From positions 1-64,000 of the forward strand of contig NZ_JAGGOT010000002.1 of assembly GCF_018614195.1 (NCBI RefSeq): a stretch of DNA of 64,000 nt, given 5' to 3'. A model generated the notes under the pieces. The model saw only the letters and a program-made list of their open reading frames with translations, ran no database searches and was not told the DNA's origin. Positions 37,101 through 46,616 of the stretch are shown piece by piece (positions within the stretch are counted from its first letter, which is position 1; each line of letters starts with the position of its first letter). This DNA is from Streptomyces sp. ISL-43. GTDB lineage: Bacteria > Actinomycetota > Actinomycetes > Streptomycetales > Streptomycetaceae. A program made the translations under genes and the position numbers.

Positions 37101-38463
37101 CGCAGGGCTGGTTGTTCCACGTAGTGGGATTACCGATCCCCGTGGGGCTGTGGTATAGACCCATCGGCGTGGCCGTGCTCGGACTGGATGAGGAAACGAC
37201 CGTGGCGTGGAGCCGGGCGTCGATGACCTCGGTACCGTGGATGGTCGAGTTGATCCCGACCTGGAAGTAGGCGCGCTCCCGACCCTTCTTGGTACAGGTC
37301 GAGTAGCCGCAGTAGCCGGCGGCCGGCGTGTCCTGGCCGTCCGAGGTCCCGTTGAACTCATTGGTGTCGCTGTAGGCCTCCTGGACCTGCGCCCACGCCT
37401 GGTTGGCGCTGTCGGCCGAGGGGTTGACGCCGGGGTCGATGTACCAAGGGCCGGTGCCCTGGCCGAGCAGAGCTGTGTCGGGGATCAGCTCGATGGCGGT
37501 CGCGTCGGCCTTGACGGCGAGCGGCTTGACGTTGGCGCCCTCGCCCGGACCATCCGCGCTGGAAACAGCCGGCCGATCGGTGGCGGGTGCCGCGGACCAC
37601 GCGCTGTCCACGCTCGCTGACTTGCCCGCGAGCGCGGCCGCGGGCGCGGTTGCTGCGGAATCCCACATGAAGGAGGTGGGGCTTGAGAAACGCGCCGTGC
37701 CCTGGGCGTCCTTGAAGATGATGTTGCCCGCGGCGTCGGCGGAGGTGCTCAGTGCCGGCGCATCGACATCGAGGCGGATCGTCTTCAGGGCCGGGTTCGC
37801 CGCAGCTTCGGCCGTACGCACGATGAGTACCTGGCTCCAACCGCCCAGCTGCGTGGCGCTCAGGCGCAGGTCCACGTCCGGCATGACGTTCTTGTAGAGG
37901 GCGTCGTTGCCGTCGAGTGTCGGTTTGGGGAGTGGGAAGGGGGCTTTGACGGCCAGCTTCTTGCCGTCGGCCGTGGTCATCGTCGCCATCGGGCCGGTGC
38001 CGCCGCCCGATATGGTGAGCGGGGAGGGAACGGCCCTCGGGGACAACGTGCCGTCGGCGTTCACACTCAGCGCGGTGTCGACCCCGCGCCAGGAGCCGTC
38101 CGCCTGCTTGACCCGCTCCGGAGCGGGACCGGCCTCAGTGGTGAGCGTGCCGCCCGGGTTGGCGAACGTCTGCGAGTTTCCAGTCGTCAGGCGGTCGATG
38201 GCCACCGGCTTCCCCATGGCCCTGGCCTGCCAGAGCGCCTCGTCCACGGCCTTCTCCAGCGCAGAGGGGGCGGGCTTGGCGGTGGGGGCCGGCCAGCCCT
38301 GCGCGGCAGGCTCGTTCCCCGCGAAGGCGGGAGGGGCGACGACCAAACCCGCCGCGAGCGACAGCACAACAGCGCCTATCGCGGGGAGCATCACGGTGAC
38401 GGATGCCCGACGACGCCGGGGTGTACCCGGCCTGGGAATGAGTGATGAAGATTCTGGCCCCAT
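34117..38463 (-). CDS. Large secreted protein with DNRLRE, FG-GAP, LamG and ricin-lectin domains
   Basis: A 1448-residue exported protein. Signal peptide: basic PRRRRASVTVMLPAIGAVVLSL and cleavage near PPAFAG. Then, in order: a region found in Rhs-associated proteins, a DNRLRE-like beta domain (about 390-525, with WNNQPCDR), beta-sandwich modules, FG-GAP/VCBS-type repeats (about 790-1040, such as GDINGDSKADVVLAD), a LamG-like jelly-roll (about 1120-1295) and a C-terminal ricin-type beta-trefoil (about 1310-1445, repeats ending QSFEVKADG and QRWTVM). The ATG at 38463 has GAGGA 9 bases upstream. Proteins like this accompany Rhs toxins in Streptomyces and may bind sugars at the cell surface. It is divergent from the Rhs gene across 260 bp. 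Confidence 0.88.
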   Translation of the reverse strand: MGPESSSLIPRPGTPRRRRASVTVMLPAIGAVVLSLAAGLVVAPPAFAGNEPAAQGWPAPTAKPAPSALEKAVDEALWQARAMGKPVAIDRLTTGNSQTFANPGGTLTTEAGPAPERVKQADGSWRGVDTALSVNADGTLSPRAVPSPLTISGGGTGPMATMTTADGKKLAVKAPFPLPKPTLDGNDALYKNVMPDVDLRLSATQLGGWSQVLIVRTAEAAANPALKTIRLDVDAPALSTSADAAGNIIFKDAQGTARFSSPTSFMWDSAATAPAAALAGKSASVDSAWSAAPATDRPAVSSADGPGEGANVKPLAVKADATAIELIPDTALLGQGTGPWYIDPGVNPSADSANQAWAQVQEAYSDTNEFNGTSDGQDTPAAGYCGYSTCTKKGRERAYFQVGINSTIHGTEVIDARLHATVVSSSSPSTATPMGLYHSPTGIGNPTTWNNQPCDRASRMGGCAKIGGASISGTGEIEYDVTTQMKSAAWNRWPTFTFGFAPDDEGNMHYRQRFSNTPHIVVTYDITPTVGNPRTSPTPGFAGTGAYSACRTPGTTNPSDNPGWLGANTNVHLTSATNSATGRQLQTTFKLWDDDAGTATWSQTGWNGSSGDAVVDVGKLIDGHQYGWTSVATDGTLVSAETSYCYFRVDGTPPSAAVTSVDFPASGTTGGHPKRVGEPGTFTLAGADNAPINGSTRSSGLACARWTTDPVKAASDWNCSDTDSRITKLTGGKATVNFTPQAWGTNYLYLQTQDNAGNMSQPVAYSFYVPSNPKSPAPIFGDINGDSKADVVLADAAGNIRQINGGGDPATSPVALARSSLSGNGWSGIQLTHRGNLGDKPVDDLFAHEPAKPNLYVFTNNGTGLVDGQAPTNVVKPTRCVGPDAKAITCSTHDFGADWSKVTQIAAFGSLTGDSVPGSPNSLPQTSLLFVENGRLWLALPGIKPNRLDDTAILLSANDTRWDGYDLITPGRAQGTNFPTLWARSKTDGTLHAFSIKGTPEAPVLTGFTDPSAGLFDGKIDRIRYSRVGSDGDLTGDNIPDLWAVDKDQQLVVFNGIGTAPNGTTIPYPTVTGIAPTFTLQGNLNTPTYQWKLTGLTGTTNTTPSAGGTNHPATTAGITWPTGTIEGRSTTYAAFQGAGSTITTSGPGIDTRQDFTLTTWAKRSATTPANQNSLVVSQDGTQNSSFMIYADHKTGQWHFALASAQGGAWPFDHTGVANQAARFTPDAWTRLTAVYNAGSGLMSLYVNGVLASTGHHPAASSPVPSGPIVFGRYKVAGQVSDVFNGGVSNFASYSYAATPTAPGAMGRISLTEAPGMCADNDYAGTQDGNKIQIATCNGTTAQSFEVKADGSLRIQGKCVSATNAGTVNTTPLELRTCNGPTPAQKFLPRADGSIYNPVSGRCVDLGNFDTTPGRQLWLFDCNPSSAQRWTVMTLGTAPLPLPSLDAAP

Positions 38464-38723
38464 GGGCGGAAGTCCTCGCAATGCGTCGCATCAGTTAACG
38501 GGTAGTCAGCCGCACGTTCCTTGGCGTCCGCAAACTTGTCAACATTTTATAAGATCCATATGTCCCATTCGCCACGCGAACCACCACATTGCCCGACGGG
38601 TGACATTGATCATGTGATGGAATGTCAGAAAATCCTGCGCGAATAGACCCGTCCTCCTTAAGGTGCGCTTGATCCGGACCCCTGTCGGTCCGGACTCTCT
38701 CGTTCCTTTCCTGTGGGGGGATT

Positions 38724-41700
38724 TTGTTGTCTCGTCGGAGTCGGTTCCTAGCGCGTTCGCGCGCAGGCCGACCACGTATAGCGATGGTCGCCGCGCTCGC
38801 GGTGCTCGTCTCCGGCCTGGGATTGCCCATGGCCGAAGCGGCGGCGAAGCCGCCGAAGGTGTGGGTGCCGCCGAATACGGCACTGCCACAGACAAAGCCC
38901 GTCAAGGGTTCGAACACCAAGCCGGACGGCACTAAGGCACCGACCAGTAAGCCGTGGGTCCCCGACGCGAAGGCGAAGGCACCGTCGGGCGTCGCGACGG
39001 TCTCGATCGATTCAACTGCGGCCACACGAACTTCCCCTGACACAAGAGGAATTCAAGCCAGCGGACTACCCGTCTGGGTCGCTCCGGCAAATGGAGCGAA
39101 CTCCTCAGCAAAGCTGTCCGAACTCGCGACCGCACCTTCCGCCGGCAACGACAGCAGAACGTTGCGGGTCGAAGTGAAGGATGCCGAGAAGACCCGCGCC
39201 GCCGGGGTCAACGGCGCACTCGTCGCGCTGACCGGAATCACGGGCGGCGCCTCCCCCGGCAAGGTCGAGCTCGGTTTCGACGTGTCGGCGTGGACGAAGG
39301 TGACCGGGGCGAACTGGGCCGACCGCGCCCGCGTGGTGCGTCTCCCGAACTGCGCCCTGACCACCCCCGGCGCCTCAGGCTGCACTGCACGCACCCCCGT
39401 CGCCTCGCACCGGGACGCATCAGGCAGGCTGATCGCCGAGGTCGATGGCCCGAAGAGCGCTACGACGACCAAAAGCGCCCTGGCCCCCGGGACGAAGTCC
39501 ACGCCCGAGGCCGCACCGCAGGTCCTGGCCTCAGACCCCGTCGTACTCGGCGTGGAGGCCGGTCCGTCGGGTCCGAGCGGTGACTTCAGCGCAACTCCGC
39601 TACTTCCTTCGTCCTCTTGGCAGGCCGGTTCGAACGCGGCGAACTTCACCTACGGCTACACGATGGAGGTTCCGTCTTCCATCGCCGGTGCGGGCCCGAG
39701 CATGGGTCTGGGTTACGACTCGTCCTCGATCGATGGCCGGACCGCGTCGACGAACGCGCAGTCGAGCGGGTTCGGCGAAGGCTGGGACTGGAGCCCAGGA
39801 TCGATCTCCCGCTCGTACAAGGGCTGCAAGGACGCGGGCATCGCGGACTCGGGTGACGAGTGCTGGGCCGGAGACATCCTCTCCCTGAACCTGGCGGGCC
39901 ACGCCGGCCAGATCGTCCGCGACGACGCCACGTGCGTCTACCACCTCCAGGGTGAGGACGGCACCAAGATCGAGCGCCTCACCGACCAGCGCAATGCGGC
40001 TTGGAAGGGTGAGGGCTTCAAGGTCACCACGACCGACGGAACCCAGTACTACTTCGGCTCCAACCGCCTGCCGGGCGGAGACGGCACCGACACCCCGGCC
40101 CAGTCCGTCTCCACTGTTCCGGTGTACTTCAACAGCGGCCAGGACAAGTGCCTGGGTGCTGCCACTCCCGCGAACGGCACGTGGCAGCAGCTGGGCTGGC
40201 AGTGGAACCTCGACTACGTCGTGGACCCGCACCAGAACCTCGTCTCCTACCGCTACGCGCAGGAGGACAACTACTACGGCCGCGGCGGTGGCCAGAACAA
40301 CGGTGTCGGTACACCGGAGAAGTACCAGCGCGGCAGCTACCCGACCTGGATCGGCTACGGCCAGCGCCTGCCCGAACAGATCGCGGCGAAGGGTACCGCC
40401 AAGCCTGCCGCCCAGATCGTGATCAGGAACGCGGAGCGCTGCGACCCGATCGGAGCCGTCACCTGCACGGACACCGCTCAGCGGATCCCGGCGAACGCCA
40501 AGTCCTGGCCCGACACCCCGCTCGACCAGGAGTGCGCGGCAAGCGGACAATGCCTCAACCTCTCGCCGACCTACTTCACGACGAAGAAGTTCACCCAGAT
40601 CGCCACGGGGGTGTGGTCAGGCACGGCGTGGCGAACTGTCGACACGTACAACTTCAAACACTCCTTCCAGGCCCCGGGTGATGGTTCGTCTCCGACCCTG
40701 TGGCTCGACTCGATCGAGCGGATCGGCACCAACGGCAAGACAGCGGCCAAGGTACCCCTGGTCTCGTTCACGCCGACGCAGATCCCCAACCGAGTCGACG
40801 GCGTCGTCAAGCGCCCCAACGGTACGGTCGCCACGACCTCCAGTTACCGGCGCCCGCGCATCCAGACGATCACCACCGAGACCGGCGGCCAGATCAACGT
40901 CGCTTACAAGGCCCCCGAGTGCTCGCGCCTGAAGGGCACCATGCCTTCCTCGGCGGACACCAACACGATGGCGTGCATGCCAGTCAAGTGGTACCTGCCC
41001 GACCAGTCCTTCCCGGATCCTGTGGACGACTGGTTCAACAAGGTCATCGTCGAGTCCGTCACACAGCAGGACATGGTCGGCGGTCAGGTCACCGCGGTGA
41101 CCGACTACGAGTACGGCGGCGGCATCGCCTGGCACCGCAACGACTCGGAGTTCGCCGACCCCAAGACCCGTACCTGGGACCAGTTCCGCGGCTACTCGAC
41201 GGTCACCACCCGCACCGGCAACGGCAACGCCGCCGAGGCCCCGCGTACGAAGAGCGTCACGACCTACCTCCGCGGCATGGACGGCGACTTCCTCGCCGAC
41301 GGCAAGACCAAGCGCAGCGTCACCGTCCCCGACACGCAGGGCGGCACCATCAAGGACGAGAACGTCCTGTCCGGTTTCGTCCGCCAGAGCCAGACCTACG
41401 ACCGCGACGGCGGCGTGGTGGTCTCCGACGAGGTCACCACACCGAAAATCGGCAAGGTCACCGCAACCCGCGCCCAGGCCGGCGGGATGCCTGCCATCAC
41501 CGCCCAGGCGGTGAACACCGACAAGGTCACCACCCGCTCCAAGCTCGCCAACGGAACCTGGCGTACGAGCCAGCGTTCCTCCACCTACGACGACACCCTC
41601 GCGACACGCCCGATCACGGTGGACGACAACAGTGACGTGTCGCGCACCGACCAGCGGCTCTGTACCACGTTCGAGTATCCGACCGGACCGGGCGGTGCGA

Positions 41701-44700
41701 TCGCCGAGATCGCCTCGCGCACTCTGGTTCTGTCCGGTGCGTGCGGGCAAACCCCAACGGCAGCGAACACGGTCGGGGACACCCTCTCGCTCTTCGACAA
41801 TCTGCCCCTGGGCCAAGTCGGAGCGACCGCCGACGGTACCGGAACCAAGGTGCTGGAGAAGTACGACGCCGTCGGCAAGGCCGTCTACCGCCTCAACTCC
41901 ACTTCAACGTATGACGCCTACGGCCGTGTCACCAGCAACACGAACGCGACCCGCAAGGACGCCGCCCACCCCGCCGGCGCCGTGACCAAGACGGAGTACA
42001 CCCCGGCCACGGGTGTGCTGCCGACCTCGGTGACCCATACCAACCCGCTGGGCTGGAAGTCGGTCACCACTCTCGACTTCGGCCGCTCGCAGCCGCTGAA
42101 GACGACCGACGAGAACAACCACGTCGCCGAACGCGTCTACGACTCCCTTGGCCGCGTCGTCTCCATCTGGCAGCCCGGTCAGGACTCCACGAAGGACCTG
42201 CCCGTACGTAAGTTCTCGTACGCGATGAACGGCACCAGCGCGCCGTCATCGGTTCTGAGCCAGGCGCTCATGAACGACAAGTCGTACACCTCCAGCTACT
42301 CCATCTATGACGGGCTCGGCCGTGTCCGTCAGACCCAGGCCACCACTCCCTCGGGTGTGGCCGGCCGGATGATCACGGACGCGCTGTTCGACTCCCACGG
42401 CTGGCAGGTCAAGACCAGCTCCGCCTACTACACGGACCAAGGCTCGCCGTCTGCGGCGCTGTTCCTTCCCAACGGTGGGGTCAATCCCGACAGCAAGATC
42501 CCGTCCCAGACCGTTCGGGTCTTCGATGGTCTCGGCCGCACCACCGCCTCCATATTCCAGTCGTTCGGCGTGGAGCAGTCCCGCTCCAAGACCGAATACC
42601 CCGGAGCGGATGAAGTCCGTCAGACCCCGCCGGCCGGCGGATTCGCCACGGCGACCATCACCAACGGCACCACCTCGATCCTGCGTCAGTACAAGGCCAA
42701 TACGCCGACCGGCGCCTACGACGAGACCACGTACCTGTCCAACACCCAGGGCCAGGAGCTGTCGCGTAAGGACTCCGCCGGCAACGAGTGGACGTTCTCC
42801 TACGACCTCCTCGGCCGCTCGGTGAAGACCACCGACCCCGACTCGGGCACCAGCACCACGGTCTACGACGACGGCAAGAACCTCGTCACCGCGACGGACG
42901 CCCGCGGCAAGAGCGCTACCTCGGTGGCCGACATCCTCGGTCGGACCGTCGCGACGTACGAGGGAACGGCTGTCGACCCGGCCAAGCAGGTCGGCGCGTT
43001 CAACTACGACACCAAGATGCTGGGCAAGCCCGACACCACCACCCGCTACGTGGGCGGCAAGACGGGCAGCGCCTACGTATCCGAGATCACCGGCTACGAC
43101 GGCGGCTACCGCCCGCTCGGCACCAAGGTCACCATCCCTGCCGTCGAAAAGGAACTGGCGGGCACCTACGAGACCACCAACACATACGATGCCTACGGGC
43201 AACTGGAGACGACCGTCCTTCCCGGCATCCCCAAGGCCGGTCTCGGCACGGAAACGTTGGGGATCGGCATAGATGTCGCCGGCAACTTGACCGGATTCGC
43301 CGGGAAGATCGGACTCACCCGAACCCCGTACCTCGCGGACGTGCGCTACGACCCCTACGGGCGGGCGATCCGCAGCACCGTCGGCGGGTCCGGCATGCAG
43401 GTCGTCTCCACTACTGACTACGACGCCGGCAGCGGCCGTCCGGTCCGCTCCACCCTGGACAAGCAGACCGCCGCGACCGCGAGCGTCGATGTCCTGGACT
43501 ACACCTACAACAAGGTCGGTCAGCTCACCTCGATCGGTGACACCCAGGACGGTGCGGGCCGTGACCTGCAGTGCTTCACGCACGACTACCTGGGTCGCCT
43601 CACCCAGGCCTGGACTGACACCGGCACCCAGACCACCGCACCGCAGCCCAGCGTCCGCGGTATCGGCAGTTGCACCAACGCCGGCGGCCCTGCCGTCGAC
43701 GGCACCGGCAAGCCCAGCGTCGGCGGCAGCGCCCCGTACTGGCAGCAGTACACATACGACAACCTCGGCAACCGTACGAAGCTCGTGAGGAAGGACGTCA
43801 AGGGCGCCACCGCCAAGGACGTCACCGTCACCCAGACGTTCGGCCCGAAGACCAACACCCCTTCCACCGACCCGAAGACCGGCGGCGGCACGGGTGGTCC
43901 GCATGCGCTGATGACCTCGACCGAGACCGGCCCGGCCGGCACCAAGGTCACCTCCTACACCTACGACGCCGTCGGCAACACGGCGTCCATCACCAGCACT
44001 CCCGGCACAAAGACCCTGACCTGGAACGGCCAGGGGAAGCTCGACAAGATCGTCGGTACCGGCGAGAGCGCCGGTACCAGTTACCTGTACGACACGGGCG
44101 GCAACCAGCTCATCCGCCGCGACCCCACCAGCACCACGCTCAACCTCGGTACCGACCAGATCACGCTGGACACCGCCAGCGGCAAGGTCTCCAACGTCCG
44201 CACCTACGCGGCCCCCGGCGGTCTCTCGATCACCCGCACCACGACCGGAGGCACCTCCACCCTCACCTACCAGGCCTCGGACCACCACGGCACGGGCGGT
44301 GTCCAGTTCAAGGCCACCGACCTCGCCCACGTCCGACGCGCGAGCGACCCGTTCGGAAACGAACGCGGCACCCAGCCCGCACCCGGCGCCTGGGCCGGAG
44401 ACAAGGGCTTCATCGGCGGCACGAAAGAGAAGTCCACTGGCTTCACCCTCCTCGGCGCCCGCGAATACGACCCCACCACGGGCCGCTTCATCAGCCCCGA
44501 CCCGATCATCGATGCCGGCGACCCACAGCAGTGGAACGCATACGCCTACTCCAACAACGATCCGATCAACAAGTCGGACCCGAGTGGCCTCGCGTGGGAG
44601 TGCGGTCGTGGTGAAACCGGTTGCACCCACACCCCCACCGGAGAGGCTCCCGCTAGCAAGACCACCGCTCCGCCGACCGACGGTCCGGACGCGACGGATC

Positions 44701-45995
44701 TGAACAACGCCAATGCCAAGGTCGATGAAGCCAAGAAGAAGCGCAACAAGCTCATTGACGAAGTCGTCGACATGGTCGGCGATCTGATCGGCTACAACGA
44801 CGCCCGAGACTGCTTCACCAAGGGCGACGTCATGGCCTGCATCAATACGGCCCTGAACTTTGTCCCCTGGGGCAAGCTCTTCAAAGCCATCAAAATCGGC
44901 ATCAAGGCTTTCAAGATCTACAAAGAAGTAAACAAAGCCTATGACGCCATCCATGAAGCAGAACGCGGAGCCGCAAAAGCCGCCGAGGCTTACAGCAGCG
45001 CGAAGAAGGCGCTAAAAGAAGCCCGCGACGCCGAGGCCAAGGCTGCCAAATCGGCATCAGAGCAAACTGGCAAGGAATCCGTTGAGGACGCCGCCGGCAC
45101 GGAAAGTAAAGCAGCCAGAGAGACCAGCGGAGCAGAGTCATCGAGTGCTGGCGAAGCCTGCCTGACGAACAGCTTCCCCACCGGCACTCAGGTACGCATG
45201 GGCGATGGCAGCTCCAAGAACATGGAGGACGTCCACGTCGGCGATACCGTGATGGCCACCGACCCTCAGACGGGCGAAACCCGCCCACAGAGGGTCACCG
45301 ACACCATCACGACCCCCGACGACAAGGAATTCACCGACCTCACCCTCACCGATGAGGCCGGCCCTAACGGCTCGTCTGCAAAGATCACCTCCACCTACCA
45401 CCACCCCTACTGGAGCGAAACCCGCCACCAGTGGGTCGACGCTGGCGAACTCACCGCCGGCGAACAGCTCCGCCAGCCCGACGGGACCACTCTCACGGTC
45501 GAGGTGACGCGCAACTACCCCTACGCCGTCACCACACACAACCTCACCGTCGACGACTTCCACACGTACTATGTGCTGGCGGGCGCAACTCCGGTCCTCG
45601 TCCACAATTGCGGTACGGTTTATCGCGGCGATTCGCGGTCGCCTATCGAGATCGAAGAGGCTGGTGGGTTCATGCCTCACGACCCGGACGCGGGCACAAC
45701 TCTCGGGGATTACGCAGAGAACAACACTCACAGCCGTTACGTTGGGACATCTAGGCACAATCAGACTGCTACCGAATTCCCCCAGGGAAGTCGAAGTGGT
45801 TACGTCTACGAAATTCGTGGGGCGCCAGGCGGAATCGACGTCAATGCGAGAATGGGCGGCATGAACCCGAACGCCCACGAGGCAGAAATAGCCTTCGACG
45901 GCGGAATCCCGTGGGAGTATGTGACTCGAGTCTGGAAGAAGGACGAGTGGGGTGAGATCGACTTCGACTACGATGAGCCAATTTGGCAGAGGTAG
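38724..45995 (+). CDS. Rhs/YD-repeat polymorphic toxin with Hint domain and ADP-ribosyltransferase tip
   Basis: A 2423-residue exported toxin. Signal peptide 1-39 (MVAALAVLVSGLGLPMAEAAA region); N-terminal beta domains; an Rhs/YD-repeat shell (about 900-1900); the Rhs core end LGAREYDPTTGRFISPDP (about 1910); a hydrophobic pre-toxin region with FVPWGKLFKAIKIGIKAF; a Hint autoprotease (about 2147-2295) from CLTNSFPTGTQV to VLVHNC; and a 128-residue tip. The tip reads VYRGDSR, YVGTSRH and EAEIAFDGG, i.e. the Arg, S-T-S-like and ExE motifs of pierisin/scabin-type ADP-ribosyltransferases. The start is TTG at 38724 or 38727 after GGGGGG. The tail is A+T-richer than the body. An immunity gene follows. 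Confidence 0.9.
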   Translation: MLSRRSRFLARSRAGRPRIAMVAALAVLVSGLGLPMAEAAAKPPKVWVPPNTALPQTKPVKGSNTKPDGTKAPTSKPWVPDAKAKAPSGVATVSIDSTAATRTSPDTRGIQASGLPVWVAPANGANSSAKLSELATAPSAGNDSRTLRVEVKDAEKTRAAGVNGALVALTGITGGASPGKVELGFDVSAWTKVTGANWADRARVVRLPNCALTTPGASGCTARTPVASHRDASGRLIAEVDGPKSATTTKSALAPGTKSTPEAAPQVLASDPVVLGVEAGPSGPSGDFSATPLLPSSSWQAGSNAANFTYGYTMEVPSSIAGAGPSMGLGYDSSSIDGRTASTNAQSSGFGEGWDWSPGSISRSYKGCKDAGIADSGDECWAGDILSLNLAGHAGQIVRDDATCVYHLQGEDGTKIERLTDQRNAAWKGEGFKVTTTDGTQYYFGSNRLPGGDGTDTPAQSVSTVPVYFNSGQDKCLGAATPANGTWQQLGWQWNLDYVVDPHQNLVSYRYAQEDNYYGRGGGQNNGVGTPEKYQRGSYPTWIGYGQRLPEQIAAKGTAKPAAQIVIRNAERCDPIGAVTCTDTAQRIPANAKSWPDTPLDQECAASGQCLNLSPTYFTTKKFTQIATGVWSGTAWRTVDTYNFKHSFQAPGDGSSPTLWLDSIERIGTNGKTAAKVPLVSFTPTQIPNRVDGVVKRPNGTVATTSSYRRPRIQTITTETGGQINVAYKAPECSRLKGTMPSSADTNTMACMPVKWYLPDQSFPDPVDDWFNKVIVESVTQQDMVGGQVTAVTDYEYGGGIAWHRNDSEFADPKTRTWDQFRGYSTVTTRTGNGNAAEAPRTKSVTTYLRGMDGDFLADGKTKRSVTVPDTQGGTIKDENVLSGFVRQSQTYDRDGGVVVSDEVTTPKIGKVTATRAQAGGMPAITAQAVNTDKVTTRSKLANGTWRTSQRSSTYDDTLATRPITVDDNSDVSRTDQRLCTTFEYPTGPGGAIAEIASRTLVLSGACGQTPTAANTVGDTLSLFDNLPLGQVGATADGTGTKVLEKYDAVGKAVYRLNSTSTYDAYGRVTSNTNATRKDAAHPAGAVTKTEYTPATGVLPTSVTHTNPLGWKSVTTLDFGRSQPLKTTDENNHVAERVYDSLGRVVSIWQPGQDSTKDLPVRKFSYAMNGTSAPSSVLSQALMNDKSYTSSYSIYDGLGRVRQTQATTPSGVAGRMITDALFDSHGWQVKTSSAYYTDQGSPSAALFLPNGGVNPDSKIPSQTVRVFDGLGRTTASIFQSFGVEQSRSKTEYPGADEVRQTPPAGGFATATITNGTTSILRQYKANTPTGAYDETTYLSNTQGQELSRKDSAGNEWTFSYDLLGRSVKTTDPDSGTSTTVYDDGKNLVTATDARGKSATSVADILGRTVATYEGTAVDPAKQVGAFNYDTKMLGKPDTTTRYVGGKTGSAYVSEITGYDGGYRPLGTKVTIPAVEKELAGTYETTNTYDAYGQLETTVLPGIPKAGLGTETLGIGIDVAGNLTGFAGKIGLTRTPYLADVRYDPYGRAIRSTVGGSGMQVVSTTDYDAGSGRPVRSTLDKQTAATASVDVLDYTYNKVGQLTSIGDTQDGAGRDLQCFTHDYLGRLTQAWTDTGTQTTAPQPSVRGIGSCTNAGGPAVDGTGKPSVGGSAPYWQQYTYDNLGNRTKLVRKDVKGATAKDVTVTQTFGPKTNTPSTDPKTGGGTGGPHALMTSTETGPAGTKVTSYTYDAVGNTASITSTPGTKTLTWNGQGKLDKIVGTGESAGTSYLYDTGGNQLIRRDPTSTTLNLGTDQITLDTASGKVSNVRTYAAPGGLSITRTTTGGTSTLTYQASDHHGTGGVQFKATDLAHVRRASDPFGNERGTQPAPGAWAGDKGFIGGTKEKSTGFTLLGAREYDPTTGRFISPDPIIDAGDPQQWNAYAYSNNDPINKSDPSGLAWECGRGETGCTHTPTGEAPASKTTAPPTDGPDATDLNNANAKVDEAKKKRNKLIDEVVDMVGDLIGYNDARDCFTKGDVMACINTALNFVPWGKLFKAIKIGIKAFKIYKEVNKAYDAIHEAERGAAKAAEAYSSAKKALKEARDAEAKAAKSASEQTGKESVEDAAGTESKAARETSGAESSSAGEACLTNSFPTGTQVRMGDGSSKNMEDVHVGDTVMATDPQTGETRPQRVTDTITTPDDKEFTDLTLTDEAGPNGSSAKITSTYHHPYWSETRHQWVDAGELTAGEQLRQPDGTTLTVEVTRNYPYAVTTHNLTVDDFHTYYVLAGATPVLVHNCGTVYRGDSRSPIEIEEAGGFMPHDPDAGTTLGDYAENNTHSRYVGTSRHNQTATEFPQGSRSGYVYEIRGAPGGIDVNARMGGMNPNAHEAEIAFDGGIPWEYVTRVWKKDEWGEIDFDYDEPIWQR

Positions 45996-46024
45996 CAGTC
46001 CATCCCGGTCGATTGGGGAAGAAC

Positions 46025-46462
46025 TTGAAAGATTCAGAGGCCCAGAGACGACTGCTGCGCTACGGCCGTGACATCACTCTTGGCGATGTTACGCGTCTGG
46101 AATCGTTCCTCAAGGCGCGAACTGCGCGACTTGCCCAGGCAGAGCGTGGAACCGACGAGCGGCAAATGGCACGCGCCATCAGAACTACCCTGCATCACCT
46201 CGTCGTCACACTTCAGCATTCCCTATCTTTTTCGGATGGGGGCAATGAAGCCCAACCGATGGCGCGCTTGCAGGTCCACGTGTCATGGAATGCCTTGTGG
46301 GCTCTGGTCTCTTCATGGCGGTGGCATGGAGAGTACGATCAAGAGCGATGGCGTTCTGTCAAGTATTGGGATGAGGGCCAAAAAGAAGAATTCGAAAACC
46401 GCCTGGCTAACGAATTCTCCAAGAGTCGACACCCCGACGCCTCCGAGAGTGATGGTAAATAA
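46025..46462 (+). CDS. Probable immunity protein for the Rhs ADP-ribosyltransferase tip
   Basis: About 145 residues, cytoplasmic, helical, Arg/Glu-rich, without a signal peptide (RLLRYGRDITLGDVTRLESFLKAR is avoided as a claim of family; no family was recognised). It is called an immunity protein from position alone: it follows the toxin tip within 30 bp, and it has the lower GC and unusual codon use (Ile ATC/ATT and AAA/GAA codons) of the toxin tip rather than of the core chromosome. TTG at 46025 has GGGGA 5 bases upstream; an alternative TTG at 45983 would overlap the toxin stop codon. A perfect terminator follows. Confidence 0.6.
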   Translation: MKDSEAQRRLLRYGRDITLGDVTRLESFLKARTARLAQAERGTDERQMARAIRTTLHHLVVTLQHSLSFSDGGNEAQPMARLQVHVSWNALWALVSSWRWHGEYDQERWRSVKYWDEGQKEEFENRLANEFSKSRHPDASESDGK

Positions 46463-46535
46463 ACTCTGAAGGCGCCACAGCTGTTTAGCTATTAAATCCC
46501 GCAAATTTCCCTCAGCTCTGACCAGTGGTGAATTT

Positions 46536-46573
46536 CAGAAGCCCCGCCGGGTCCGATTCCGGCGGGGCTTCTG
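46536..46573 (+). terminator. Terminator after toxin-immunity pair 1
   Basis: Perfect 15-bp stem (cagaagccccgccgg, 46536-46550, with 46559-46573) and an 8-base loop. Confidence 0.75.
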
Positions 46574-46578
46574 CGCGC

Positions 46579-46616
46579 TTGACGGCAGTAGCTGACGGCA
46601 ACGTCAGCGGACGGCC
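46579..46616. repeat. Attachment-like direct repeat, left copy (attL of the pSAM2-like element)
   Basis: A 38-bp sequence starting ttgacggcagtagctgacgg, nearly identical to 56963-57000 (two differences). Its first 24 bp, minus one base, recur at 55877-55898. It contains the palindrome ctgacg/cgtcag (46592-46607) and overlaps the end of int, as expected for an integrase-proximal attachment site. Confidence 0.65.

Noticed and set aside
42246..44954. 902-codon open frame opposite the Rhs repeats
   Set aside because: Gly/Val/Ala-rich antisense shadow of YD-repeat coding sequence without any recognisable motif.
46536..46573. T-arm-like loop (gtccgatt) suggesting a tRNA 3' end as attachment site
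   Set aside because: The stem is a perfect 15 bp, far longer than a T-stem, and no anticodon, D-arm or acceptor sequence is present; it is a terminator.
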